DNA from: an uncultured Gammaproteobacteria bacterium
GTDB taxonomy: Bacteria > Pseudomonadota > Gammaproteobacteria > Pseudomonadales > Pseudohongiellaceae
DNA length: 64,000 bases
NCBI GenBank assembly: GCA_913060495.1
Contig: CAJXRP010000007.1
Span: 1 to 64,000, forward strand
Reading direction: 5' to 3'
Made by a program: the position numbers and the translations under genes. The notes under the pieces were generated by a model. It had not been told where the DNA came from. It worked only from the letters and a program-made list of their open reading frames with translations, and searched no databases. Shown piece by piece: positions 17,476 through 25,644 of the stretch (position 1 is the stretch's first letter; each line of letters opens with the position of its first letter).

Positions 17476-18207
17476 TCAGGGTTGTTGGTAGAGGTTAATG
17501 TTTGCGCTTAGTGAACGGAAATTGCCTCTAGCCTTAATAACGGTTACTTCAGACTCGTTAAAACCTGCATTTTCTGTATAAGAGTCCTGTATTTTAAGGC
17601 GTATAGGTGATGGTGAGTGCTCACTATCATGATGTTTGAACAACACCCCTAAAGTGTCTCCTGTGTCTGCTGCCAGCTGTAGGCGGCGCAATACTTTAGT
17701 CGGTAGCCAGTTCTGCCAAGCCAATACCAGGCCGCAATTTTCGGTCTGTAGAGCCTTTTCCATACTCCATAAAGCGTCTTTACAGGAGGTGTCTAATTTG
17801 ACCACCAACACTTGGTCGGTATTAATTCCCGCTTGAACTAAGGCAGGGGCATAAAGCAAATACGGAGGCGATATCCATAGGATCCATTTCCCTTGTTCAA
17901 CAATTGAACGCATGAGTGGAATCAGCAGCTGCAATTCGCCCATTCCCCAATGAGGTGTGATGACTTCCATTAAACCTTTCTCTGGCCACCCGCGCCCGGG
18001 AAGAATTTCATCCAGTTGTGGAAAACCAGTACTTCGACCCTGTATGCCCTGACCGGCCATATCGCAGCCACGCCATAGGTTCGGATTGCTTTGTATTAGC
18101 TCGTCTATATCGCTAGAGCCCGCACCATGGAAGGCATCTGCCTGTTCTGGCTGATATTGGTTCTGGTATAGCTGCTGCGTGTCTGAGTGGTTTTGAATAG
18201 TAGTCAT
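17476..18207 (-). CDS. imuA: ImuA, SOS mutasome RecA/SulA-like protein
   Basis: 243 residues from ATG at 18207. An upstream in-frame start at 18312 is rejected because it would enclose the LexA box. The core LWRGCDMAG...TGFPQLDEILPGRGWPEKGLMEVI, followed by HWGMGELQLLIPLM, is the RecA-like N-terminal region of ImuA/SulA-type proteins, with a degenerate P-loop. Later AWQNWLPTKVLRRLQLAAD and SPIRLKIQ are typical of ImuA. ImuA binds ImuB and RecA and is required for SOS mutagenesis with DnaE2. It is the first gene of the imuA-imuB unit. Confidence 0.9.
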   Translation of the reverse strand: MTTIQNHSDTQQLYQNQYQPEQADAFHGAGSSDIDELIQSNPNLWRGCDMAGQGIQGRSTGFPQLDEILPGRGWPEKGLMEVITPHWGMGELQLLIPLMRSIVEQGKWILWISPPYLLYAPALVQAGINTDQVLVVKLDTSCKDALWSMEKALQTENCGLVLAWQNWLPTKVLRRLQLAADTGDTLGVLFKHHDSEHSPSPIRLKIQDSYTENAGFNESEVTVIKARGNFRSLSANINLYQQP

Positions 18208-18227
18208 TATGCTCAACCTAAATAGTA

Positions 18228-18243
18228 CTGGATGGATATACAG
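18228..18243 (-). promoter_or_regulatory. LexA (SOS) box upstream of imuA
   Basis: On the minus strand the sequence is CTGTATATCCATCCAG, with CTG and CAG half-sites 10 bases apart as in the E. coli LexA consensus. Flanking TA on both sides extends the palindrome. TACTAT follows as a likely -10. It lies 20 bases upstream of the imuA ATG. Confidence 0.88.
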
Positions 18244-18400
18244 TATTATAGGCAGCAATTTCTCCAGCGCAATAGAAACTTCAAACTTTCGATAATTGGA
18301 CGGAGGTTCCATCGCTAATCGGTTGTTTTTTCGAGGAAATTAAAGGTTTGGCAAGAAGAGACGTTAAAGCTCTTGTACGTTGAACAGCATGGAGACGAAT

Positions 18401-18493
18401 ATGAGCAAGAAACCAGACATGGTTATGGTTGTTATTACCCTATTCGTAGTGGGCGTGTTGGCTAGCGGCGTTGCTCACAGCGCATTGCTATAG
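18401..18493 (+). CDS. Small single-pass membrane protein (30 residues)
   Basis: ATG at 18401 with GGAGA five bases upstream encodes MSKKPDMVMVVITLFVVGVL plus ASGVAHSALL, then TAG. The pattern is a short positively charged N-terminus and one hydrophobic helix of about 20 residues. A good ribosome-binding site and coherent helix argue for a real gene despite its size. It lies alone between the divergent imuA gene and the convergent fau gene. I believe similar short proteins recur in marine gammaproteobacteria, but I cannot verify this here. Function unknown. Confidence 0.65.
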   Translation: MSKKPDMVMVVITLFVVGVLASGVAHSALL

Positions 18494-18603
18494 AAATCCC
18501 TCGCACAACTCCTCGAGAGTCGCGTGAGACCAAGGCAGTGAATAGCAAGTTCAAGATAGCAATAAGAAGATAAGCCAAGGATAGGCAGTATCAGTATTCC
18601 GAC

Positions 18604-19194
18604 CTAGTCAGTATCGGGGCGGTATATTTTTTTCTCGGTGGCAACCGCGTCCAAGCGGACATCCCAGCTCTCCACCGGAAACGAATCAATCAATTGAGAC
18701 TCATGCGCGAGACCCACAAGTAATGGGCTGCTGCGACGATTAAAAATTTTGAAACTGAAAGTACGATCGTAAAAGCCTTTACCCATTCCTATTCGAAAAC
18801 AATCCCTACTAAAACCAACTAGCGGCACGAAAACCACATCGAAATTGGTTGGAGAGATGACCTCGGATGCAGGTGGTTCCGCTATTCCCCATTTATTCGG
18901 CACTAATTCAGTGTTGGCATCATAAGGCGAGAAAGAAACGAACTCGGGATTGTCTTGCTGAATGACTGGGAGGAAGCAGGATTTACCCTCGCTAAGAGCC
19001 AGATCGAGCAGCATGCGCGGGTCGATCTCACCGTCGGCAACTTGATAAAAAGCAATGCGTTGGGCGACACGGAAAAAGTCCTGATTTCCGAGCATGTTGA
19101 ACAAGGCGACCGATGCGCTTTCTTGTTGCTCTGAGCTCAGCTCCTGACGCCCTTGGCGCAGGGAAGAACGTAGCGTATTACGAGTATCAGACAT
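18604..19194 (-). CDS. fau: 5-formyltetrahydrofolate cyclo-ligase
   Basis: 196 residues. The C-terminal motif IGMGKGFYDRTF is the family signature (GxGxGYYDR-like), with the folate and phosphate sites before it (VFVPLVGFSRDCFR). The N-terminus has the expected Lys/Arg-rich ATP site (RNTLRSSLRQGRQELS). The enzyme (YgfA/MTHFS) uses ATP to convert 5-formyl-THF to 5,10-methenyl-THF in the cytoplasm. In E. coli the gene lies directly downstream of ssrS, and the same arrangement appears here. Co-transcription with 6S RNA, and in other species a link to persistence, are known for this gene pair. Confidence 0.92.
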   Translation of the reverse strand: MSDTRNTLRSSLRQGRQELSSEQQESASVALFNMLGNQDFFRVAQRIAFYQVADGEIDPRMLLDLALSEGKSCFLPVIQQDNPEFVSFSPYDANTELVPNKWGIAEPPASEVISPTNFDVVFVPLVGFSRDCFRIGMGKGFYDRTFSFKIFNRRSSPLLVGLAHESQLIDSFPVESWDVRLDAVATEKKIYRPDTD

Positions 19195-19231
19195 AGAAGA
19201 TTGGTAATGAATTAGAGTTAAAAATAGTCAA

Positions 19232-19404
19232 GCCCCCCGGAACACCGCTACCAAATTTGCCCTGAACCCAAAGGTTCAGGTGGTGGCTCCCGCGATGTAT
19301 AAGGCTTTCCGACTAGCGGACATGCACAACAACATCTGTCGAGTTGCCTCCGGTGGTAAAGATATCGGCTCAAGAACAAGTATTGATTGGCAAATGTTCT
19401 AGGA
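19232..19404 (-). ncRNA. ssrS: 6S RNA
   Basis: The minus strand between zapA and fau contains the conserved 6S segments in order: TTGAGCCGATATC..TACCAC near the 5' side, the central bubble region (GCATGTCCGCTAGTCGGAAAGCC), and CACCTGAACCTTTGGGTTCA near the 3' side. Ends can pair (CC..GAACA with TGTTC..GG), giving the long hairpin with an open bubble that mimics a melted promoter and binds sigma-70 RNA polymerase. On the minus strand TATACT at 19424-19419 is a suitable -10, and TATTTTTAAC after the 3' stem is a likely terminator. Boundaries are estimated to within about 10 bases. The gene order zapA-ssrS-fau is the standard gammaproteobacterial context. Confidence 0.88.
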
Positions 19405-19872
19405 AGCTATCGCCCATAAGTATATATCGGGGTGGAACAATAAGGATAGTCGGGAAGGGGTGAAACCTCTGCAAAGCTTTGTTGTTGCATCGCCCTCAGA
19501 GGGAGAGCATCCCTGCTCACGGTCCTTTGGCCCTGACTGTTCCCTGGAATACTCTCCCTCTGAGGGCTCCGTATTGTCATGAATTCTTGGCGATAGAGAA
19601 ATATGCAGAGGTTGATAGGAATAGAAGGAGAGGCAATCTCTATACCTCAAGTATTCAAGCTGGGAATTGGGGTGCTGTTTGCGAACAGTCAGAGCCGAAG
19701 GCTCGTGAGCAAATAGTAGCGCGGTTGCCGGCGGCCGGCTTGGATGTTGTCCCATCGCCCGCAGCTAGGAGTTCTAGAGTAGAGCAAATATGTAGAAAGT
19801 TTCGCAAGAGGGTATGAAAAAGGGGGTGGTGAAGGAGAAATGTCGGCGCAGTTCTCCTTGGGCTTGCCTGCC
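19405..19872. other. 468-bp region between ssrS and zapA, non-coding
   Basis: Apart from the ssrS promoter near 19411-19424 and the inverted repeat at 19492-19567 I see no gene. A short GAGCCGAAGGCTC hairpin lies near 19690. An open frame running 19755-19399 on the minus strand overlaps the 5' end of ssrS and looks spurious. The region is unusually long for this locus. Confidence 0.5.
19492..19567. repeat. Perfect 16-bp inverted repeat, possible structured RNA or dispersed repeat
   Basis: GCCCTCAGAGGGAGAG (19492-19507) is the exact reverse complement of CTCTCCCTCTGAGGGC (19552-19567); 44 bases separate the arms. Each arm itself contains the short palindrome CCCTCAGAGGG. The loop is GC-rich and can form small inner stems (GGTCC..GGCCC). 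No T-run follows on either strand, so a simple terminator is unlikely. It lies about 90 bases upstream of the 6S RNA start. Confidence 0.7.
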
Positions 19873-20187
19873 TTAGATCTCTAGCTGACGACTATTGGCG
19901 ATAGCTGAGTCGATCTTGCTTTCAATGCCCTGCACCTGTTGTGCTGTGGCATGGCGGGTTTCGTTGATGAGTCGATTCTTACGCAGCATATCGTGGGTAA
20001 TGTTCAGCGCTGCCATTACGGCGATTTTTTCGACACCGTGAATATTTCCACGGCCCTTAATCTTACGCATGTTCTCGTCTAGGTAGCGTGCGGACTTAAT
20101 CAGGGCTTCCTGATCGGAGGGCGGGCAATTTACCTGGTACTCTTTGTCCATGATTTTTACTTGCACAGATGTACTTTGTTCGCTCAT
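19873..20187 (-). CDS. zapA: Cell division protein ZapA
   Basis: 104 residues from ATG at 20187; a GTG lies one codon upstream. VQVKIMDKEYQVNCPPSDQE is the ZapA globular head, ARYLDENMRKIK follows, and VEKIAVMAALNITHDML leads into the C-terminal coiled coil. ZapA cross-links FtsZ protofilaments and stabilises the Z ring at midcell. The gene sits between the ZapB-like gene and ssrS, as in Pseudomonas and relatives. It is probably co-transcribed with the ZapB-like gene 72 bases upstream. Confidence 0.93.
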   Translation of the reverse strand: MSEQSTSVQVKIMDKEYQVNCPPSDQEALIKSARYLDENMRKIKGRGNIHGVEKIAVMAALNITHDMLRKNRLINETRHATAQQVQGIESKIDSAIANSRQLEI

Positions 20188-20259
20188 CACATTACCTAAA
20201 TAATTGTACTTTAATTCAAAACGGTGTTTTGGCTAGCGGGCCACAAGAGAGAAAAATCC

Positions 20260-20466
20260 CTAGGATTCGTCCATGGCTTTGAGGCGTACGAGTATAGATT
20301 CCAATTTGGATTTGGCATCTTTATTCTTATCCATCAATTGCTTGCGTTCGCTCTGCCAGGAATTCTCCCCGGCTTTCAATGTTTGATTTTCGCGCTTCAT
20401 GTCCGCGCAAAGGTCGATAAGGTCATCGACTTTCTCGCTCAAAGTTTGGAATCTGTCTTCACTCAT
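20260..20466 (-). CDS. TIGR02449 family coiled-coil protein (ZapB-like)
   Basis: 68 residues, almost entirely one charged heptad-patterned helix (MSEDRFQTLSEKVDDLIDLC onward). This size, composition and position immediately upstream of zapA match the TIGR02449 family of gammaproteobacteria, thought to be a ZapB-like division factor. It should bind ZapA or form filaments at the Z ring; that role is inferred from context. It is divergent from pepP. Confidence 0.85.
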   Translation of the reverse strand: MSEDRFQTLSEKVDDLIDLCADMKRENQTLKAGENSWQSERKQLMDKNKDAKSKLESILVRLKAMDES

Positions 20467-20691
20467 CTCGCAGTTTCTCTTATTACTATCTGGTATTCCT
20501 AACGGGTGTTAATTCTCAATGCCCGCAACGCCCTATTGGCATTAGTTTAGGATTTACATTAACAATGCCCTAACTATAGAGCCGAGTTGGAAGGGGGTCA
20601 ATAATGGAATTGCAAAAATTGGTACTTGGTTCCCTTATAAGACAGCTATATGCTTGGTCGCTGAATTTAAATACAGGTATCTGAGGTTGAA

Positions 20692-22014
20692 ATGAGCAGT
20701 AAGTACCGTGAGATGAAGCTCCGTCGGAAAGAGCTTATGGCACAGATGGAGCCCAACAGCATAGCGCTGCTGGCGTCGGCACCACCGCATATGCGCAATG
20801 GCGATGCCGAATACCTGTATCGACAAAACAGCGATTTCTACTACTTAACGGGCCTCAAGGAGGAGCATGCATTCTTAGCCTTGATACCGGGTCGCAAGCA
20901 GGGCGAAGCCGTGCTGTTTTGCCAGGAGAAGGACAAGCAGAAAGAGCTTTGGACAGGTGTTCTCATGGGGCCCGATGCGGCCTGTGAGAATTTGGGAATC
21001 GACGACGCGTTTCCAATTAGTGATATCGATGACATCCTGCCGGGATTGATCGAAGGGCGCGATCGCGTGTACTACTCAATGGGCAAAGATGACCAATTCG
21101 ACAATCAGGTCATGGACTGGGTCAAAGTCATTCGAAACAAAGCAAAGATGGGAGCCCACCCACCGGGTGAATTTCTCGTGCTCGACCATTTGCTGCATGA
21201 ATTGCGACTATTCAAGAGTGCAGGCGAAATCAAATCGATGGAAAAAGCCGCGAAGATCTCGGCCGAGGGCCACAAGCGAGCTATGGCTTGCTGCAAACCT
21301 GGGATTAAAGAATACGAGATGGAGGCAGAACTACTTTACGCCTTCACACGCAATGGCAGTAGAGCCCCGGCATACAATTCGATAGTTGCCACAGGAGAGA
21401 ATGCCTGCATCTTGCACTACAACACTAACGATGCCGAAGTAAAAGAGGGCGACCTGATACTTATAGATGCGGGTTGTGAGTATGAATACTACGCCTCTGA
21501 TATCACTCGCACATTTCCTGCTACTGGAAAGTTTTCGCCAGAACAAAAGGCTATCTATGAAATTGTGTTAGCTGCCCAGGATGCAGCAATAGCTGCGGTT
21601 GCACCTGGCGCCTCTTGGGACGAGCCACACAACGCTTCAGTCAAAGTTATAACCCAGGGATTGGTAAAGCTAGGGTTGTTGAAAGGCAAGGTGAGTCAGC
21701 TCATCAAAGTCGGGGCCTATCGTGACTTCTACATGCACCGTGTGGGCCATTGGATTGGCATGGATGTACACGACGTTGGAGACTACAAGATAGATGATCA
21801 CTGGCGTTTACTTGAGCCGGGCATGGTGACCACCATAGAGCCAGGCATATACATTTCTCCAGATAATAAGAAGGTTGAGAAACGCTGGCGCGGAATCGGC
21901 GTTCGAATCGAAGACGATGTATTGGTTACCAAGCAAGGAAACAAGATTCTAAGCAAAGGGATTCCAAAGACAGTAGAAGAGATCGAAACATTCATGGCGA
22001 GCGCGGTTCACTAG
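20692..22014 (+). CDS. pepP: Xaa-Pro aminopeptidase P
   Basis: 440 residues. The N-terminal creatinase-like domain includes DFYYLTGLKEEHAFLALIPG. The C-terminal pita-bread domain shows all metal ligands: D in LIDAGCEYEY, D in YASDITRTFP, H in RVGHWIGMDVHD, E in TTIEPGIYI and E in GVRIEDDVLV. It is a dimanganese exopeptidase that removes an N-terminal residue preceding proline, in the cytoplasm. ubiH starts three bases after its stop codon. The ygfB gene that usually precedes pepP is missing here. An AGGTTGA sequence precedes the ATG. Confidence 0.95.
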   Translation: MSSKYREMKLRRKELMAQMEPNSIALLASAPPHMRNGDAEYLYRQNSDFYYLTGLKEEHAFLALIPGRKQGEAVLFCQEKDKQKELWTGVLMGPDAACENLGIDDAFPISDIDDILPGLIEGRDRVYYSMGKDDQFDNQVMDWVKVIRNKAKMGAHPPGEFLVLDHLLHELRLFKSAGEIKSMEKAAKISAEGHKRAMACCKPGIKEYEMEAELLYAFTRNGSRAPAYNSIVATGENACILHYNTNDAEVKEGDLILIDAGCEYEYYASDITRTFPATGKFSPEQKAIYEIVLAAQDAAIAAVAPGASWDEPHNASVKVITQGLVKLGLLKGKVSQLIKVGAYRDFYMHRVGHWIGMDVHDVGDYKIDDHWRLLEPGMVTTIEPGIYISPDNKKVEKRWRGIGVRIEDDVLVTKQGNKILSKGIPKTVEEIETFMASAVH

Positions 22015-22017
22015 TAG

Positions 22018-23259
22018 ATGCAAATAACAAAGCCAGAAAAATTCTATGATCTTGTCGTAGTGGGCGGCGGCATGGTGGGCGCAAGTTTTTGCTGCGCCTT
22101 AGAAGAGGCGCTAGGTGATAAGCCCCTCTCGATTCTGGTTATAGAAGCAATTCCCCCGAACGCGAATTTGGCAAAGCAATCCAGTTTCGATGCGAGATCA
22201 ACCGCGCTCTCGTTCGGCACACGAAAATTCTTCGAAGGCATCGATCTTTGGAAAATGCTGGGTGAAGCAGTTTCTGCTATTCATGAGATTCAGGTTTCCG
22301 ATCGTGGACGTCTTGGTTCAGTGGAAATAAACGCAGACGAACAGAATGTAGAAGCTCTGGGTTATGTAGTTGAGAATAAGCTACTGGGTCAGGTTCTTAA
22401 TGCAAAATTGAATGAATCGAAAAAGATAAGTTTGTTGTGTCCCGCATTAGTGTCTTCGGTGAAGGCAATTGAGAAGGGTATGCAACTTCGACTGACTCAT
22501 GGCGACCTAGAAACAAATGTAGGCGCTTCTCTGGTGGTGTTGGCTGACGGAGGTAAATCTCCGGTATGTGAACAGCTGGGTATTGCGAGATCGATCGAGC
22601 GCTATGACCAGCATGCTCTTATCGCCAATATTGTTTTCGAGAAATCACATCAGCACGTTGCGTTCGAAAGATTCACTGATACTGGTCCATTAGCTGTATT
22701 GCCTTTACCCTCTATAGAGGGCAAGAATAGAGGTTCTCTAGTGTGGACGTTATCAGTAGAGCAGGCTGACCAATACAGAGAATTGAGCGAAGCCGAGTTG
22801 CTACCTCTGCTACAAGAACGGTTTGGTTATAAGCTCGGTAAAATTCTTGAGATCGGCGAAACATTTGTGTATCCATTAAGCCTCTCCATTGCGAAGGAAC
22901 AGGTGAGACCCGGCCTAGCTCTATTGGGGAATGTTGCCCATACACTTCATCCGGTTGCAGGTCAGGGGCTGAATCTGGCGCTGCGAGATGCTCGAGCTTT
23001 GGTCGATGTGCTGATCAGTGCGCGGGAGCGCGGTCTAGGCGTAGGCGAGATGAATGTATTGCTGGAGTATGTTGCGGGCCAGGAAGCTGATCAAGCAATC
23101 ACCACGCAATTTACGCACAATATTACCAAGCTATTCTCTAGCAACAATGAGGCGAAGGTATGGCTGCGAAAATTTGGGCTGGTCGCCCTCGAGCTATTGC
23201 CGAATGTAAGGCGCAGCCTAGCCGAACGTGCGATGGGCTTAGTTAAGAGCAAGAGCTAA
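22018..23259 (+). CDS. ubiH: Ubiquinone biosynthesis hydroxylase UbiH (2-octaprenyl-6-methoxyphenol hydroxylase)
   Basis: 413 residues of the UbiH/UbiI/UbiF FAD monooxygenase family. The N-terminal dinucleotide motif is VVGGGMVGASF, and the second FAD motif is LLGNVAHTLHPVAGQGLNLALRDA, with the GN variant typical of UbiH rather than UbiI. It adds a hydroxyl group to the C4 position (C1 by other numbering) of the ubiquinone ring precursor at the membrane. Tight spacing after pepP (3 bases) repeats the conserved pepP-ubiH pair. The following gene of the usual locus, ubiI, is displaced 3.6 kb downstream. Confidence 0.92.
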   Translation: MQITKPEKFYDLVVVGGGMVGASFCCALEEALGDKPLSILVIEAIPPNANLAKQSSFDARSTALSFGTRKFFEGIDLWKMLGEAVSAIHEIQVSDRGRLGSVEINADEQNVEALGYVVENKLLGQVLNAKLNESKKISLLCPALVSSVKAIEKGMQLRLTHGDLETNVGASLVVLADGGKSPVCEQLGIARSIERYDQHALIANIVFEKSHQHVAFERFTDTGPLAVLPLPSIEGKNRGSLVWTLSVEQADQYRELSEAELLPLLQERFGYKLGKILEIGETFVYPLSLSIAKEQVRPGLALLGNVAHTLHPVAGQGLNLALRDARALVDVLISARERGLGVGEMNVLLEYVAGQEADQAITTQFTHNITKLFSSNNEAKVWLRKFGLVALELLPNVRRSLAERAMGLVKSKS

Positions 23260-23265
23260 AAAATA

Positions 23266-23279
23266 GTCCATCCATGGAC
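23266..23279 (-). terminator. Possible terminator of the blaI-blaR1-tonB unit
   Basis: On the minus strand GTCCATGGATGGAC can form a five-pair hairpin and is followed by TATTTTTTAG. It lies 18 bases after the TonB-like gene stop codon. The stem is short, so confidence is moderate; it also sits just after the ubiH stop on the other strand. Confidence 0.5.
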
Positions 23280-23296
23280 ATCAGAGGTAAGGTCAG

Positions 23297-23920
23297 TTAC
23301 CGGGAAGCGGGGTCTATCTGAAATACTATGCGGTGGCGTACGTCGTAGGTTTCAATGGGCTGTCCACTATTCATCGCTGGAGAATATTTCCACCTGCTGA
23401 TCGACTGCAATGCAGCTCTGTCAAAAACCCCCTCGGGCACTGCGTTAATAACAACGGGGTCGACGACGCTACCGAACCTATCTACAGTGAAAGAGAGTTC
23501 CACGAATCCCTCAAGCCCACGCTGTAATGCACGGCTCGGATAATTCGGTGTTGTGCGTATCAGCGGAATCATGATGTTATTCGACATCGGCAAGACGCCC
23601 TGAGGGGATGCATCTATATCAAGCGTTTCTTGAGATACACGAATCACAGGCCCATCCGAGAACTCATTGCTTCTACTCGGTTCGCTCACGATTGGAATAT
23701 TCTGCGTGACGATTGGTTCTGGCCGTACTTCCTCGAGAAAAACTTTATTTTCAAATTCAGGCACCGTTGAATCAAGCATTCGGACGACACTAATCGTCTG
23801 CGGACGATCCGATTCAGTCTCAATTAAATACTGCATAAAATAGAACAATAGAAATGTAATAAAGGCTGCCAGGAGTACTGAGGCATTCAGCTTTATGAAA
23901 TTTCGGGCAATAGCTTGCAT
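23297..23920 (-). CDS. TonB family energy-transducer-like protein
   Basis: 207 residues: an N-terminal membrane anchor (residues 12-31, LNASVLLAAFITFLLFYFMQ), a periplasmic spacer with prolines but no long Pro-Lys/Glu repeat, and a TonB C-terminal domain (residues 120-205) with PNYPSRALQRGLEGFVELSF, AALQSISRWKYSPA and a final VRHRIVFQID. TonB domains transmit proton-motive energy to outer-membrane receptors, but copies next to BlaI/BlaR1 genes, without ExbBD, often have no proven transport role. It lies 59 bases after blaR1, in the same unit. Confidence 0.85.
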   Translation of the reverse strand: MQAIARNFIKLNASVLLAAFITFLLFYFMQYLIETESDRPQTISVVRMLDSTVPEFENKVFLEEVRPEPIVTQNIPIVSEPSRSNEFSDGPVIRVSQETLDIDASPQGVLPMSNNIMIPLIRTTPNYPSRALQRGLEGFVELSFTVDRFGSVVDPVVINAVPEGVFDRAALQSISRWKYSPAMNSGQPIETYDVRHRIVFQIDPASR

Positions 23921-23979
23921 AGTCGCATCTCCTTATCTCGGTGCGTTTTAAGTGGCTTTAGTTTTTTGCTTGCTCCGAA

Positions 23980-25110
23980 CTATCTAAATTCGGCCATCAG
24001 GTAGTTATGCTCTCTAGAATCATTCGGGAAAAATGAAACAGCAATAATTGGATTTTTAAATTGAATAGTTGATTCTAGTTCAGATTGCTGAAGATCGATG
24101 CTTAGTGCAGCCAATGGTGCAACGACTAAGGCTGCGAGCAAAAGGCTAGGTAAAATATTGCTGGTGTCACTGCTGCGGCCGTTGACCTCCTGCTTCAAGA
24201 TATGTCTGATGCGATGGGATAGGCTGGATTGAACGCCTAGCAGTGCGGGTGCGACTAGCGAATGCTGCGCGTTAAACGTATTAGCAAGTGCAAGCAAGTT
24301 TTGCGCATAGGACAAGGGGGAGCCGGAATTTTCTACAGCAACATCGTCACAGGCCTTCTCGGTTTCGATAAGCAATTCTCTATGTGCTAACCAAACGAGA
24401 GGATTGATCCAATAAAGACTGACAGCGATCCTTGCAATTATCTGAAGAACCCAGTCTCCTCGCTGCACGTGTCCTAACTCATGACTGATGGATTGTTGCA
24501 ATAGTTCTTCGCTCCAGCCATAAGCTGCCAATGGAAAAATAATTTTATGGCGCCACATTCCCCAAGTTAACGGTGAGGAAATTTTTGGGCTTACTAATAA
24601 TTCGATAGGACGGCCACAGCCATTAATCTGTTGTAACTGCTGCAGTTTCCTCGCTGCTATCTCGTGTTTGAAAGGTCTGGCAAATCGTGTAAGGACAATG
24701 ACTTTCAAAATGCCGGAGAGGAGATAACAAACAAGTAGTCCACATATTAATAGGTAGCCTATACCTAAGCCTAAGAGACTAGTCGCTATAGCATCGATCT
24801 GGGTGGAAAAGGCAATAGACGACTGTGTGCTCTCTATCGTGTCGGCGATGACTGGCCCAATGCTTAGTGAAAATGAAATCTTCGGAATGAATGCATGAAA
24901 GAGGGGAAGGAGGATCAAGGCCGCAAAAGCCATCATCCAAATGATGCTCTTCGTGGATGGAGTTAGGCATCTTTCTCTAATAAAAAGCTGTATTGCAAAC
25001 GCGACGAACAGAACGAGAGAGGATTTTAGGCTAAGGTCAATAAGGAAGAACAACAATGCATGCTGTTGTTCGAGTATATTGAGTGCAGCGATTACTGAGT
25101 ATGCTGTCAT
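23980..25110 (-). CDS. BlaR1-like M56 family membrane metallopeptidase
   Basis: 376 residues from ATG at 25110 (GGAGAA upstream). Membrane helices lie near residues 21-42, 55-74, 112-140 and 222-240. The zinc motif is H210-E-L-G-H214, and the distal ligand region is ETEKACDD near residue 251, both diagnostic of M56. BlaR1/MecR1 proteases sense an envelope signal and cleave the BlaI repressor. This protein lacks the C-terminal penicillin-binding sensor domain, ending near residue 376 with a short soluble tail, so the signal is probably not a beta-lactam. It lies downstream of the blaI-like gene and upstream of the TonB-like gene. Confidence 0.9.
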   Translation of the reverse strand: MTAYSVIAALNILEQQHALLFFLIDLSLKSSLVLFVAFAIQLFIRERCLTPSTKSIIWMMAFAALILLPLFHAFIPKISFSLSIGPVIADTIESTQSSIAFSTQIDAIATSLLGLGIGYLLICGLLVCYLLSGILKVIVLTRFARPFKHEIAARKLQQLQQINGCGRPIELLVSPKISSPLTWGMWRHKIIFPLAAYGWSEELLQQSISHELGHVQRGDWVLQIIARIAVSLYWINPLVWLAHRELLIETEKACDDVAVENSGSPLSYAQNLLALANTFNAQHSLVAPALLGVQSSLSHRIRHILKQEVNGRSSDTSNILPSLLLAALVVAPLAALSIDLQQSELESTIQFKNPIIAVSFFPNDSREHNYLMAEFR

Positions 25111-25218
25111 TATTATTCTCCTGTTCGAAGAGCATATCTCTCCGACTGGGCTCTATGTCTAGCGGTGACTCTGGTTCCTTCTCTGCTTGTTGCTACCTAG
25201 CTATTTTTCTAGGGCTGT

Positions 25219-25608
25219 TCACTTCTTTAGCTTTTCTTTCTTGGCGTTTTCCAGAAGCTTGTTGAGCTCGTCCAATTCTTTTTCGGTAACGCTGTCTTTG
25301 GACAGATCCAATAGCGTGCTCATAGCTTGTGATGCTGAGCCTTCAAAGAATGTTTTCAAAAGTCGCTGTAGCGCGGATTCTCTTGCCTCCTGATGGTCGA
25401 TCAGGGGGTAGTAGACATACTTTAGATCGCGCTCGCGGTGTGCGAGGAAACCCTTGGTCTCCAGCTTATTCATGGTGGCTCTAATCGCCGAATATCCGGG
25501 AGGATTGGGCAGGTGGGCTTCCATGTCCTTGGCAGAGGCCTCACCGAGTTCATAGACGATATCCATGATTTGGCGTTCGCGGCGGCTGAGCTGTGAAGAC
25601 AATGGCAT
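25219..25608 (-). CDS. BlaI/MecI/CopY family transcriptional repressor
   Basis: 129 residues from ATG at 25608 with AGGGAG upstream. The winged-helix N-terminus (LSRRERQIMDIVYELGEASA then YSAIRATMNKLETKGFLAHR) is the standard BlaI fold. The C-terminal helix around residues 85-125 mediates dimerisation and contains the region cleaved by BlaR1 partners. It should repress its own operon (blaI-blaR1-tonB) through the tandem sites at 25645-25681. Confidence 0.92.
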   Translation of the reverse strand: MPLSSQLSRRERQIMDIVYELGEASAKDMEAHLPNPPGYSAIRATMNKLETKGFLAHRERDLKYVYYPLIDHQEARESALQRLLKTFFEGSASQAMSTLLDLSKDSVTEKELDELNKLLENAKKEKLKK

Positions 25609-25644
25609 TGGGCTCTCCCTTGGAAAATATAAGTAATTTGGCTA

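Noticed and set aside
19399-19755. 118-codon minus-strand frame between zapA and ssrS
   Set aside because: It overlaps the 5' end of 6S RNA, has no family resemblance and spans the inverted repeat; more likely a spurious frame over non-coding or repeat DNA.
23980-25608. BlaI-BlaR1 pair as a beta-lactam resistance system
   Set aside because: BlaR1 has no penicillin-binding sensor domain and no beta-lactamase gene is linked; the EstB-like hydrolase at 6635 is 16 kb away and of another branch.
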